Source: Gymnopus androsaceus JB14
Taxonomy: Eukaryota > Basidiomycota > Agaricomycetes > Agaricales > Omphalotaceae
Assembly: GCA_009733575.1 (NCBI GenBank)
Contig: ML769511.1
Span: forward strand, 119,321-183,320
Length of the DNA stretch: 64,000 nt
Reading direction: 5' to 3'
The first letter of the stretch is position 1. Each line of letters begins with the position of its first letter. This document shows positions 11,000 to 22,989 of the stretch, piece by piece. The notes under the pieces are model-generated. The model worked only from the letters and a program-made list of their open reading frames with translations. It was not told the origin of the DNA and made no database searches. A program made the position numbers and the translations under genes.

Positions 11000-13912
11000 A
11001 GCCTCGAGGTCATGTTGTAGGCCATTGTGAGTCACAGGTCACTCCAAGGATGCAAACTCACAGCAAGTCTGGTTATTTTCTGTGCTTGTCAATGCTTAAA
11101 CAATTTTTTAACAGATGCGGAATTGACGAAAACGAGCTCATTTCCGTCAATTGCGTGCAGCCAATGCTCAGATTCGTGCTCAAGATACTCAGCAACATGA
11201 CTTAGGTGCTCCAAGCTTTGGACAAGGCACTGCCAGCGTCCCGAGCTCTAGTCCACCAGCTTCTGAGCAGCGTAGTTTTCATGAAAATTGGCCTGCAGAG
11301 TACTATTACCAGCCATCACAGCCTAGTCTTCCTAACCTGTACCAGAACATGACTGGTTCTAATTTCGCACCAGTCAATGCAGGTGCCAAATTGGGATACT
11401 CAAGAGATGTATCAATTTGCTGGCAAGTCTCACTTTTAGATGATATTTACTTTACTCAACATAGTTGTACACAGATGAAGAATGTACTGCTGCTGAGTCT
11501 GAACTTCATGCCGATCCTGATGCCCAGGAGGGTGAGAGTGAAATGTTGCCACCAGTCACAGATTCCCAGGTTGCAGATGTACGTTTGAGAACTATCTACT
11601 CAAATTAGTTGTCTCCTAATGTTACATGTAGATTTCCTCAGTGCCGGTCAATTTGCCTCCAAAGAAGGTACCTCGGCATTCCAAGCAGTCATCTGTCTCC
11701 TCTCAATCGGCATCACCATTGGCTACTGGGTATCAAGCTGTAGGATTGACCTCTCCATCTCCGCGTGCGCCGCTTCAAATTACCACTCGTACTGGTGCCG
11801 AAATCCCCATTCCGAGTAATGCTGGGCCATTTGTAGAGTACAGTGACGGCAAGTATTGATGCGCACCCCCAAATCGGGAAGGTGGGCGCTAAACCGCTCT
11901 AAACGCGTCGTCGTTGCGTTGACTAGCGAGCAGCGCTGCACAAAGTAGATTTTATGTATTCTAACATACATATTACAGTATAGAATGTTTTGAAGTACTC
12001 ATATCCCAAAAAGAATGACTAGAAAGTTTGAGATTATACCAACAACAGCACTAACAGTATCAGAACTTGTGGATGTTGTTGAGAGAAGAATTGAAGGAGT
12101 GATGTGCTTTAAAGTTATGCAGGCAGCAAGGAAGGTTGGGTAGTTGTCCTAGGGATAATGAGCAGTGAGATTGGACCACAGAAGCAGCAAGACTGAAGGC
12201 ATACCTGACAAGGAGAGCTGTTCTTGCTCTTCAGCACAACATTCTACCCCAGATAGCTTCTCTCTGGCATATCCTATCATTCTAAAGCTCATTTGCCTCT
12301 TTTCCTTGGTCTAAAAAGCCCTCGTTCCTGCCAGGCCCAATATCAAGCTCTAAGAGTTTTTCGGGGCGTTGTCGGCTAAAAATGTCATAAAATGGTCGGA
12401 ATTTTTGCGCAAGCAGTGGTAAGAGGCGGTCTCAGTTACATGGTGCTTTTTTTTTTGGAAATTTAGAGGGTAGGTTTGCGAGCTGCTTGCTACTCAATGC
12501 AACAACGATGATTTTCGAGCGGTTTAGCGCCCACCTTCCCGATTTGGGGGTGCGCATCAATACTTGCCGTCACTGTATGCTCGAATTTCGCCCCCCAGTC
12601 CGGAACGTCCTTTTGTACCTCGTCAACACCTTAGACGATATTCGCACATTATTCCCCCAGTGTTTCCCACCAGTGATACTTCAACTTTGGACTGGGAGAA
12701 GGAAAATGAGTCGCTGGTCAGTTGTTTTTCTCAGTGATGTACTTTTCTTACATTCATCAAGGCAATATCTACTGGCAAAAGGTCTCATGATCAGGCTGAA
12801 CTTATGGACGACAATGGTGAACGGCGTAAGGCAGGATACCGTGTGTCGGACCTTTCGTCTGATCGTCGAAGGATTGTCGAAGAAGCATATCCACGATTCC
12901 GTCTTGGATTCTTGGGTACCAATGCTTGGCTAGGTGGCGTAGATGCAGAAGTTCTCGCGACTGTCTGCTGGTATGGAGCTGTGGACAAGCTCATTGAGCG
13001 CAAAATCTTCACATCGGTGATACACCCAATGCGTGTTCCGCCCACCCGGGGTGAACTTAGTCTGGTGTGATCTCTTCTTTATGGTCTCGTATGCATGCTA
13101 ACTTTTGTTTCATGCTACAGATCACTGACCGAATATGGCAGCACCGTGGTCGAGCTAGAGATGAAGCGCGGCATCTTGTCAAGGAAGGGTTTGATCCCCA
13201 GCACAAGCTGCTAGAGGCAACAGCCCTCGAGACTTCGGGGGAAGAGTTGGCACGTGAAGATGCTAATTGTTCACTGTATGAGCTTCTAATGGCTGGAGAT
13301 GCGTTCGTGAATAGGGTAGGCCTCCAACTTCCTTGTTATATTGAAACTCGGAACTCATATCACTGTTGAAGAACCCATTTGATAGCGCTGACACTCAGGG
13401 TGCACTTTACCGTGCCCCGTGGATCCAGAGATTGTGTAACAACTTATGGTTCAGCAAGAAGTCCAAATCGGAGGGTTTAGCTTTCCCCAGTAATAAAGTT
13501 CCACTCCCGGCGTTAGCATTGGCAATCACTGCAGTATGTCCAAGCTTATATTTCTGCTCCTTCTAATTTACTTATTATTGCTAGTATGAAATTGCCCTCG
13601 ATGAGTGGAAGAGTGGCTATTTCGCGGCAATACGGTTTGACGAAGCTAACGGCTACAATGACCGTTACCAACTGCACTTGTCCACCATTGAAGAATGGAA
13701 CGTGTACTCATCAGCATCCGGTCGTGGAAAAGAGTGTAAAGCTCTCCAATGTGAGCTCTATGAAGCGGGAGTGTAAGTCTCCTCGATCTTTTTTCTTTAT
13801 AGCCTACTGACTAATTCACAGGAAATACACCAAAATTCCCAAGAAGTCCGCCATTCAAAAAAGCAGCAGCTCGTTCAATGTTGCCTCTTTCGCTGCAAAT
13901 GAGTCCCAGTGA
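11000..13912 (+). CDS. DUF6532-type fungal gene, interrupted by a MITE
   Basis: Exons from about 11100 encode a Gln/Ser/Pro-rich N-terminal half (RAQDTQQHDLGAPSF; PPKKVPRHSKQSSVSS) and a C-terminal domain: YRVSDLSSDRRRIVEEAYPR, LGGVDAEVLATVCWYGAVDK, GALYRAPWIQRLCNNLWF, PLPALALAITA, YEIALDEWKSGYF, YNDRYQLHLSTIEEWNV, ending SFAANESQ then TGA at 13910-13912. That order matches my memory of DUF6532 proteins, of unknown function, common in Agaricomycetes. Introns at about 12711-12759, 13067-13121, 13315-13371, 13534-13585 and 13772-13822 all keep the frame. Exon GPFVEY is broken at 11841-12575 by a MITE; joining across it with one TA gives VEYARISPPSPE. The 5' end is unclear: a TGA lies in the exon around 11123, so the start could be lost or spliced around. 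Confidence 0.6.
11841..12575. mobile_element. Tc1/mariner-like MITE (copy C), 735 bp, in an exon
   Basis: The left end after TA reads CAGTGACGGCAAGTATTGAT; the inverted repeat continues through GCGCACCCCC...GGTTTAGCGC for about 60 bp; the right end is the reverse complement ending CACTG before TA. No transposase inside. TA lies on both sides (11839-11840 and 12576-12577). Confidence 0.85.
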
Positions 13913-14423
13913 GAGTTTGTTCATCGAAGTCATCCTTTCTTACTTGATTTGTTATACAATAATAATGCCTCGGCTTTAATTGGTTCTCTAATTACTTTAT
14001 TCTACCAGATACTACTTTCGAGCGTCAGCTACTACATTCCTTACCTGCCACTACAATAAAATCCTATGTTTAATATTCATTGATAGTGAGATCCATTGGA
14101 ACAACGAAATAACGGGAACATCGACGGAATGATATCTCGCGTTTCAGTGATGCGGCAAGGCTTCCTCATTTGCTTGAACCCTGAAGATCGGTGGATCTCT
14201 GTAGGTCTGATAGACTGCTGTGCTCGCTTAGGGTCCTTTACAGTGGTCTACAGTGACCTATGTAGAAGGGACCTTGCTACGCGACTACAGGAGCTATCCG
14301 AGCTACATAGACCACTGTAGTTGCGAAGCATTTTCCAGATGAAACCTACGGGCCCAGTGATATCTCCCTCTCCATCGAAAAATTCCTGCGTGTAACTCAT
14401 ACTTTCTGGCACATGGTGTGCAC
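13913..14423. other. spacer, nothing recognised
   Basis: Between the end of the DUF6532-type gene and the Ty3 integrase tail I see no protein-like frame or RNA fold that I can name. A short imperfect inverted pair CAGTGGTCTACAG / CTACATAGACCACTGTAG lies near 14242-14320. Confidence 0.4.
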
Positions 14424-14929
14424 CCTACTCTACCTATCGACCTCGAGGAAGCAACGTATCTCATTCCACCACCCAACTCTACTCTATCCACAACCGCCCT
14501 TATTGCACATCAGGCAAGAGAACTCCAGAAACGTCGGGAGGAGCTCGAGGCTATATGACAACGTGTCCACGGCAAACATTTGGATTGGGTCGCTAAAATC
14601 GAACACGACCATGCTGCAACTACTAGGAACTTTAGCTTTAACTCGGGCGATTTGGTTTTGGCTCATAACACGCGAGTTGAAAAGACTTTCACGCGGAAGA
14701 ATTGCATGCGCTACATGGGTCCACTGGTGGTTATTCGACGTAACCGGGGTGGGGCCTACATTGTTTCTGAAGGGCTTTCAGACTTATACCATATCTGGCT
14801 TGCCAATCTCTTCCCTTGCCGGACCTGGACGAATTCCTTGACATCTCAACCGACGAGCTGACGGAGATGGCAAAGTCTGCGGATTCAGATCTTGATGATG
14901 ATCTGCCTCTCGTTGAGGAGCCCGATTAG
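14424..14929 (+). pseudogene. Ty3/gypsy integrase C-terminal tail
   Basis: Frames read LPIDLEEATYLIPPPNSTLS, ARELQKRREELEAI, then SGDLVLAHNTRVEKTF, MRYMGPLVVIRRNRGGAYIV, ending DISTDELTEM...VEEPD and a TAG at 14927-14929. GDLVL(V)RNT...Y.GP..V..R..GG.Y is the end of fungal Ty3 polyproteins. A TGA at 14556-14558 interrupts LEAI-QRV where Arg is expected, and there is a frameshift near 14815. Protease, RT and RNase H are absent upstream. The polypurine tract AGTGGAGAGGGGA and an LTR follow directly. Confidence 0.85.
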
Positions 14930-15063
14930 AGCACTGTTGTAAAGTATAAGGTGTTTTCGTGCAAATTCCTCAGATGGTTTTTACATTTTGATTATTTTTC
15001 TTCATGCTTGTCTCTAGAATTTTATCTTAATACCCTATAGTCATTTTTTCAGTGGAGAGGGGA

Positions 15064-15395
15064 TGTCATGCTTCATATGCATGTATACGCGTATGAATTC
15101 GCAACAAGTCCCTTGGACCTATATACCCTACTACTAGCTACATACTTACTAGTTCTCGGTACTCTCGGGCACGTTCCGTTCCTTGCTACTCAGTGTTACT
15201 AACACAACCATTTATTTAGTCATAGTTACCCGGAGGACTTGGTACATAGATAAACGGAGGATTGTATCAACATACATCGACAGAGAACTTCCCTACTCAG
15301 AATATACCAACTTCCTTTATCCCACGAATGACCTCGAAATACCCTCTCGAACCCAAAGCACGTTCCCGCATATACACGGAACCAAGCTTTACAAC
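15064..15395 (+). mobile_element. 3' LTR of the Ty3/gypsy remnant
   Basis: Starts TGTCATGCTTCAT directly after the polypurine tract and contains a CTATATACC promoter-like box near 15119. The right end (around ACAACACAGCCA) is approximate because no second copy is available in the window. Confidence 0.6.
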
Positions 15396-15587
15396 AACAC
15401 AGCCACATTCCTAGAAAGGTGTGCACTTAGGTAAGCACTAAGGAAACATAAAGGTAAACAAAGGAAATGATAAGTAATAATGTGCATAAGGGAGATAAGA
15501 TAACAACATCTGTAACAATATATATATGAATGAAACATTGAAGAAATGCCTATATGGAGGATGGAAGTGCATAAAAATTGAACATCA

Positions 15588-16438
15588 GGGGTCCTTGGAT
15601 GGCAATCCTTCAGTCCCAATGCAATGAATCCAATTCTCTCCATAAACACAGTCTTCAAAGGATAATTTGGTGTATCCCTTTCGAGATATAATACATGTGT
15701 TCTGTGACCTCCATAAAGGTTTACGAAATTGTGGAGGAATCCAAATTAGATTGTGGGGAAAACCTGGGAACTTGATCCAGCCATTGTAGGAGAGAGTCCA
15801 GTTATGGTGGGCCGAAGTTGAGGTTAGAAAGGAATCCTTGGCTGAAAAGGAACTACCTTGGAATGATTGGAGATTGTGTTGACTATTATGAATTGGAGGA
15901 CCAGAAATGGTGTCTAAGATATGCGGTGTATTGTTAATCACTGTGTAGTCATTCAATCCAGACACAATCCTAGTTCCATTAAGTGAAAAAGCTACTGGAT
16001 CAACCCCATTGTCATGACCAAGCAGTGGATCACCAATCTGAGTACCAGTAGTGGAATCCCAAATCCTGACTGTATTTTCAGAGGAGCCAGGCACAATCCT
16101 GGTGCCATCAAGTGAAAAGGCTACTGACCTGGCCCTATCATGGTGACCATGCAGTGTATCACCAATATGAGCACCAGATCCTCACTGTCTTGTCAAAGGA
16201 GCCAGACACAATCCTGGTTCCATCAGGTGAAAAGGCTACTGACCTGACCATACTGTCATGACCATGCAGTGGATCACCAATCTGAGCACCAGTAGTGGTG
16301 TCCCAGATCCTCACTGTCTTGTCAGAGAGCCAGAGACAATCCTGGTTCCATCAGGTGAAAAGGCTACTGACCTGACCCAATTGTCATGACCATGCATTGG
16401 ATCACCAATCTGAGCACCAGTAGTGGCATCCCAGATCC
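15588..16438 (-). pseudogene. broken 3' part of the NACHT-WD40 gene
   Basis: Downstream of the stop in the gene above, the minus strand still encodes three to four more WD40 repeats (VRIWD, GHDN, VAFS, IVSGS) and a characteristic C-terminus (WTLSYNGWIKFPGFPHNLIW, IPPQFRKPLW, CIISRKGYTKL, GENWIHC). Frames are lost at about 16481 (one T missing in CAGGTGAAAAG), about 16326 (one G missing) and about 16175 (a deletion of about 15 bp). The first two are single-base differences from the neighbouring repeats, so sequencing error is as possible as recent decay. Confidence 0.75.
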
Positions 16439-19400
16439 TCACTGTCTTGTCATCTGAGCCAGACACAATCCTGATTCCATCAGGGAAAAGGCTACTGAAC
16501 TGACCCCATTGCCATGACCATGCATTGGATCACCAATCTGAGCACCAGTAGTGGCATCCCAGATCCTCACTGTGTTGTCATAGGAGCCAGACAAAATCCT
16601 GGTTCCATCAGGTGAAAAGGCTACTGAACTGACCCCATTGTCATGACCATGCAGTGAATGACCAATATGAGCACCAGTATTGGCATCCCAAATCCTCACT
16701 GTGTTGTCATAGGAGCCAGACACAATCCTGGCTCCATCAGGTGAAAAGGCTACTGAATTGACCCCATTGTCATGACCATGCGCTGGATGACCAATCTGAG
16801 CACCAGTAGTGCCATCCCAGATTCTGACTGTATTGTCATAGGAGCCAGACACAATCCTTCTTCCATCAGGTGAAAATGCTACTGACCAGACCTTATTGTC
16901 ATGACCACACAGTGGATCACCAATATGAGCACCAGTAGTAGCATCCCAAATCCTCACTGTGTTGTCAGATGAGCCAGAAACAATCCTGGTTCCATCAGGG
17001 GAAAAGGCAACTGAATTGACCTCATTTTCATGACCATGCAGTGGATCACCAATGTGAGCACCAGTAGTGGCATCCCAGATCCTCACAGTGTTGTCATCTG
17101 AGCCAGACATAATCCTGGTTCCATCAGGCGAAAAGGCTACTGAACTGACCCTATTGTCATGACCATGCACTGGATGACCAATCTGAGTACCAGTAGTACC
17201 ATCCCAGATCCTCACTGTGTTGTCATAGGAGCCAGATACAATCCTGGTTCCATCAGGTGAGAAGGCTACTGAATTGACCCCATTGTCATGACCACACAGT
17301 GGATGACCAATATGAGCACCAGTAGTAGCATCCCATATCTTCACTGTGTTGTCATAGGAGCCAGACACAATCCTGGTTCCATCAGGATAAAAGGCTACTG
17401 ACATGACTCTATTGTCATGACCATGCAGTGGATCACCAATCTGAGCACCAGTAGTAGCATCCCAAATCCTCACTGTGTTGTCAGAGGAGCCAGACACAAT
17501 CCTGGTTCCATCAGGTGAAAAGGCTACTGACCAGACCCTATTGTCATGACCATGCAATGCACCAATCTGAGCACCAGTAGTGACATCCCAGATCCTCACT
17601 GTTTTGTCAAAGGAGCCAGACACAATCCTGATTCCATCAGGTGAAAAGGCTACTGACATGACCCAATTGTCATGACCATGCAGTGGATCACCAATCTGAG
17701 CACCAGTAAAGGCATCCCAGATCCTTACTGTGTTGTCATAGGACCCAGACACAATCATTGTTCCTACAGGTGAAAAGGCCACTGACCAAACCCTCTTGTC
17801 ATGACCATGCAGTGGATCACCAATCTGAGCACCAGTAGTAGCATCCCAGATCCTCACTGTGTTGTCAGAGGAGCCAGACACAATCCTGGTTCCATCAGGT
17901 GAAAAGGCTACTGAATTGACCTCATTGTCATGACCTTTTAATATTACAACATCATTCGGTTCAATTTGTGCCAGGGATTTTATCCCTAAACCCTTCATTA
18001 ACTTTGGCATACATCCTGAACTATTTGACCAAAAAGGCATTATACTCAGATACAGATGTGGTGTCCTCCCCTGCACTTTGCCACTTGAAAATTGCAATAG
18101 TATATTCTGGAGATACTTTATTATTGGTCTTGCTTTTGATGCAATCTCAGAATATGGCAATTTCTGTCAAAATTTAGTCTTTTACCTGTCCGATTATATT
18201 GACCTGAAGTACTCACTTGGAGCATAGAATGCAAAGCTTCTCCACATTGCGATAATAAGCCCAATAAACTCATGGCTTCAATCCAATATATTCCCTTTAC
18301 CTTCAAAAACCTTTCCAATCTTCTCACATCCTTCTCATGGATTTCACATTGGATGAAATGGTAGCTCCAAAACTGGCAACAATATTTAAGAGCTTCTCCT
18401 ATGCATTCTTCAACTCTCTCATCAAACTCAGGTACATCCTTATCTGCTATGAATGAAGAAGGAAGGCTACAGATATTGAATCTCAGTTCATCCATTATGT
18501 CAAAACATCCATCAGTCAATTTCAGGTGTTGAGCCTCGGGTTCATATGTTACCCCATCAATGCCTTCCTCTCTTTCAAGAAACTGAGGAAAAGAGGCATG
18601 AAAGGAATAAATACAACCATCCTGAGTTGAAATATAGAAGACTGCCTGCAATTTCTCCATCAGGTATGTTACCACATCTGTTTCTATTCTCAAGAGCTTG
18701 GCAGTAATATCACATGTCACCGGACATCCTGCAGTAATGATTGTATACATGATGTTCCAATGTTCCTTTGCTTCTTCAGAGCTCCTCTTCTTTGGAATGC
18801 CATTTTTTATAACTTCAACATAAAGTTGATCTAAATCCTCAGGATTTTTGCTTTTTTCCAGAAATTCTTTGAGCCTCTTTTTCTGCCATGACGTAATATC
18901 TCCTTCTTTCACAAATTTAACCACAGTTGATGCATAAATGAAGAGTGCTCCAGAAAGATTTGTAAGCTTCTGCAGCTGCTCCTTTGAGGAAGATATGCCC
19001 TCCAGCTCATGGGTAACATATGTCAATATATCAGTTTCTACTTGACTTTTTTCAACCTCATGAAGAATGATTTTTCCTACTTTGAGGATTGAATCAGTCT
19101 TCCGTTTGCTCTCTGGGCGCATAAGCTGCTGAATTGCTAGTTCTGGCCGGCTAGTGAACAGAAATTTCAGTCCTGGAAATTCCTTTTCCTGGATTGCCAA
19201 TATGAGAGGTTTGAGGACTAAATATACACCCTCACATTCATCCAAAGCATCTATAACTATAAGCGGAATATGTGCCACCATTTTTCCAGACTTGATGACT
19301 GCCTTCCAAGGCTCAATTAAGAGTGCTTTGACTTGATAATCTGGCTTCTTTGAAGCAGGATCAAGATTTCCACTCAAAATACTCCCAAGTGACATGGCAA

Positions 19401-20554
19401 ACGTTTTAGAGAAGCTTGCCAGCTGGTATGCCAAGGTGGGGATAATCAAGCGGTAGTCCCTGCATTCAGGAATTTGCCTAGAGCAGAAGAAAGTTCCAGC
19501 AAGAACATTTTTTTCCTTAAGTATATCACAGATTGACATTGCAATTGTGCTTTTTCCTGTGCCAGCCATGCCCCAAATCCAATAGACTGATGGCATACTT
19601 TCTGGTTCAGAACTTATTGCCCATTTCTCAATGTCAGCAAGGATGTGTTCCCTTGTACCTGGGCAGCACAACCTCCGAGTATGGTTAAGACCCATGTCTG
19701 CATCATGGTATGCCCTAGTTGAGTGTTCCATTTTTCCAAGAGCAACTTCCTGTTCTCACACTTATAAATTGTGTTAATCTTGTCAGTTTTGCTACTCTTA
19801 CCTTTAGGATTTCAGTAGTGTTTCTATCTGCAGAAAATAGAACCTCAATCTGTAAATTTGATGAGCTATAAGCAGGCAGCTGAAGAGATAGAGATCTTAC
19901 CTTGCATTGCTCATATGCATCTTGAATTTTAGTTTTAAATTCTTGAGTCCTTTCAGTAATGTGTTCAGACCGAGCTGTTCTGTGGAAGAGACCACTGCTC
20001 TGTTGCTGTCTAACCTCTTGTCCAATAGCCTCCAAATGACTGTCTAGAGTTCAACATGTAATTCCAACGTAGCGATTATTGTGGACCTACTCAATCAAAA
20101 TTTGGACAGCTTGGATAGATGACCCCAGGTTCTCTGGAGCCAGGTATGGTTCTAGAGATTTGGTGCGAGAGGTTAAATCCTTCGCTAAACTTTGCAGTTG
20201 CTCGTTATTTCCTGATACACTCTGTAAAAATGATTCTGTCAACCATCAAAACAATATGAAAGATGACAATCAGACCTTATAAATCTTAATACATTCACAT
20301 ATTCCACCTACAGCAGCCTGCAAGGGTGGAAACGGTGCCGATGCCTGCTTCAATATTTTCAGAGTAGTATCAAAGGTGTCGAGGATAGTATCTCCAATGT
20401 CTGGAATGGGATGATTCCCAGCTGCAGAGTTTGCAACTGGGGCAGGATCCGGAATTGTGGCCGCACTTGGGGTAGCTGTTGCATTGCCACTTTTGTCTTT
20501 TTTAGGCTTGAAGAATTTACCAAGACAACTACCGGGATGATTTCTTCGATTCAT
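16439..20554 (-). CDS. NACHT-WD40 NLR-like protein (STAND NTPase)
   Basis: Six exons read in one frame: 20554-20276, 20221-20091, 20039-19901, 19849-19802, 19749-18217 and 18163-16439, all with GT-AG introns of 51-54 nt; about 1,284 aa. The start is the first ATG of [19 protein letters not shown]. The N-terminal ~200 residues are an uncharacterised effector-like region. NACHT follows: Walker A GMAGTGKS near residue 260 and Walker [11 protein letters not shown] near 365, with FTSRPE after it. The C-terminus carries 11 full WD40 repeats of about 43 aa ([38 protein letters not shown]) nearly identical to each other; the 12th breaks by frameshift. Fungal proteins of this design sense non-self or damage and can trigger cell death; the ligand is unknown. 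Very uniform repeats suggest ongoing recombination. Confidence 0.88.
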
Positions 20555-20614
20555 AAAAATCTGTTTGTCTTGCAGGGAGATAGATGATGGGGGTTGCAGA
20601 CGATTCCGGCACAA

Positions 20615-22086
20615 ACTGCATTCACATTATGTAGTGCTTGACATGTGTGTAACACGTGTCAAGATAAAGCTGTCATTGCCTGTCAATCAGGATTCAGAAG
20701 CGCGGAGTATGTCATTGCGATCCCAGGCGCACACATTGGACTGTTGCCTGATTTTTTTTCATGCTTAGCGCCTTGGCTCTGTCCAGCAGATTTTGCGTTG
20801 GGAAGGAGCTAGGTTTTTGAAGAATTCGACTGCCTGGGAAGGTAGACCGGTAACCGTCCCTCTATGAGGGTAGACCTTGATAGAGGAACTGGTAACTCTG
20901 AGTTTAAATTTAGCGGGAGCAACTTTTGATGGGACGGTCCGAGCGGAATGTTTCTTATAGTCTTATAGACAAGAGCTCGTTTTGGTATAATTACATCTCA
21001 CGACGGTCGGACGATTTTTCTATTTTTGCAAAAACTTCTGGAAGACTTAAGGGAGAACTTACCTCTCCTAGGCGATTTCCTGCCCGGGAAATGTAAGCTT
21101 TTGTGACCGCGAAAAGCTTTGTACTTCTTCATGTTTTCTGAAGTTTTTCTCGGTTGGCATGATTTCCTTTTTCCACTCTGGAAAAGGACAGAGGACAAAG
21201 AACCCTTTGTTTGACTAAATTTTCTTGAGTGGAAAAAGAGAATTGTGCTAACCGAGAAAATCTTTGTAAAAGCAAAGAAGTACGAAGCTTTTTGCTATCA
21301 AGATTAAGATAATATTCAGTTCAGAGTAAGTCTCACAAAACAAAGATTTTCAACTAAGCTTTCTCAACAGATTTCCAGAAATTGATAAATAGACCTAACC
21401 ATGGTGGCCGGAGATAATGTTACGGCACATGTCAGCGCGTGTGGGCATGGCTGTTGTGGCTCGATAGATACCGGGAAGGATACCAGATAGCGGTCCGCTG
21501 TTCATGGGACTGTTAAAGATATGAGATACGAAAAAGATACCATCTTTGGAGGGCAATACCGTTTTGACAGCACCACCATCAAACTATTATCAGCGGCGGC
21601 AAGCCACCATGCCATTTATGTATATACTTTGCCTGTGTAATTACTACTTATTATGCCTCACCAGGGCCAGCCCTGTTTATCTATTTTTGGAAAATGATTG
21701 AAAAAAGCTAATTAGTAATTAGTAATGGAAATGATACCATTCCAGGTACTTTTCCTATGCAAGAATGTAGTGTCCCATTTCATTTAATTTGACCATCACG
21801 GGTCACGCACCCATGAAATGTCACCGTGGTCACTGGTCATGTACAAAATTTGACCAAAATTAACAGCTTTGACTGGCTTTAGCACTGAAAAAGCTTACAA
21901 ATATTTCCATATATAGAAATTTGTTGAAATCATAATTTCTTGGTCACATGTCAGGCATGTCGAATTGAATGAAATGCAACAGTAGTCTAATCTCTGCCCG
22001 GAAACACTAACAAAGAAATTAACTATCCAAATGTTTTTCTAGCTTGAGAAATTTACGGTGCGGGTCCGGGCCGCTCCAATTCAGCA
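20615..22086. other. intergenic stretch with one hairpin
   Basis: Upstream region of the NACHT-WD40 gene. No recognisable coding frame; the frame at 20998-21198 is probably chance. It contains the inverted repeat at 21108-21296. Confidence 0.45.
21108..21296. repeat. fold-back repeat, arms about 70 bp
   Basis: The left arm (GCTTTGTACTTCTTC... TTTTCTCGGTTGGCA... CTTTTTCCACTC) is matched in reverse complement by 21226-21296 (GAGTGGAAAAAG... TGCTAACCGAGAAAA... AAGAAGTACGAAGC). The loop is about 45 bp. Possibly a short MITE; no target duplication found. Confidence 0.6.
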
Positions 22087-22617
22087 ATGTCGACACAAGG
22101 ACGGGGTATTGGCACAATCCCGCCCCCAGTCAATCCAGTGACAGGAGGGTATCAACCACCTGTCATGACAGCTGATGAGATGAGAGAACTTAACAATAAG
22201 AACTTCCCAAAATGGTCAAAGACTGCAATGATATTTAACATAGCCCAGCCACAAAATATTTCAGAATGGCTTGAACTTGTCAAAAATATGTTTGATGCTA
22301 CAGAGATGACATCAGACAGCGTGAAGCTAGCAGAGTGTTTTGAGTGGATGATGTTGGAGGCCAGACATGTTTTCCAACTTTGGGATTGTGTGAAAGTACC
22401 TATCGTTGACAAATTCTGTAAGATGTTAGCGGAAACCTTCCCAGAATCATTAGGCAATATCAATGGATCAAAGAACACTATACATAGATATATTACGCAG
22501 TTTGCACCTATTAAACCGGGTGAAAGAGAAAAGTTGAAAGTTTATACAGAGGTATTCCGGGCGGAGGTGGCAAAACTGATGTTACCAAGCTTGCATCCGG
22601 CACTCCTCCACCGCTAA
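22087..22617 (+). CDS. hypothetical protein, gag-like
   Basis: An open frame of 176 codons starts MSTQGRGIGTIPPPV and contains NKNFPKWSKTAMIFNIAQP, ISEWLELVKNMFDATEMTS and a region rich in charged residues. The NKNxPKW...W motif resembles gag-like ORFs of fungal retroelements, but no zinc knuckle or pol follows, and the sequence after 22617 is full of stops. Either a retroelement remnant or an orphan gene; function unassigned. Confidence 0.45.
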   Translation: MSTQGRGIGTIPPPVNPVTGGYQPPVMTADEMRELNNKNFPKWSKTAMIFNIAQPQNISEWLELVKNMFDATEMTSDSVKLAECFEWMMLEARHVFQLWDCVKVPIVDKFCKMLAETFPESLGNINGSKNTIHRYITQFAPIKPGEREKLKVYTEVFRAEVAKLMLPSLHPALLHR

Positions 22618-22989
22618 AAAAACTAGTCAGATTGCCATAACCGGATGTAAAGCAAATCTGTACTTACAATAAACCTTCTGCACAAAAATTTTGATTGCCG
22701 GACAAATCTTATCCTTGAATGCATCGCGCTCGCATTCACCAAAATGCATGCCATTGGGTCCAGGTGTTTTGCCTCCGTAATGACTACAATGCAGTCAGTG
22801 CAGTAATGAGGTCAAGCAACATAATGACATACAATAGGATGATAGGTTCTCCACTGTTTCGTGGCTCCGTGCCGCAGTCCACAGACCACAAACCCCTCTG
22901 GTCAATTCCGCAATAACGTCGAGAACGGGCTGTGCGAATTCGCCAGATTGTCCATACATCTACCCAAAAAATGAGAAAAAATATGAGAA

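Noticed and set aside
15226..15434. Open frames over 15183-15434 on both strands
   Set aside because: They lie within the Ty3 LTR just downstream of the integrase tail and show no protein-like pattern.
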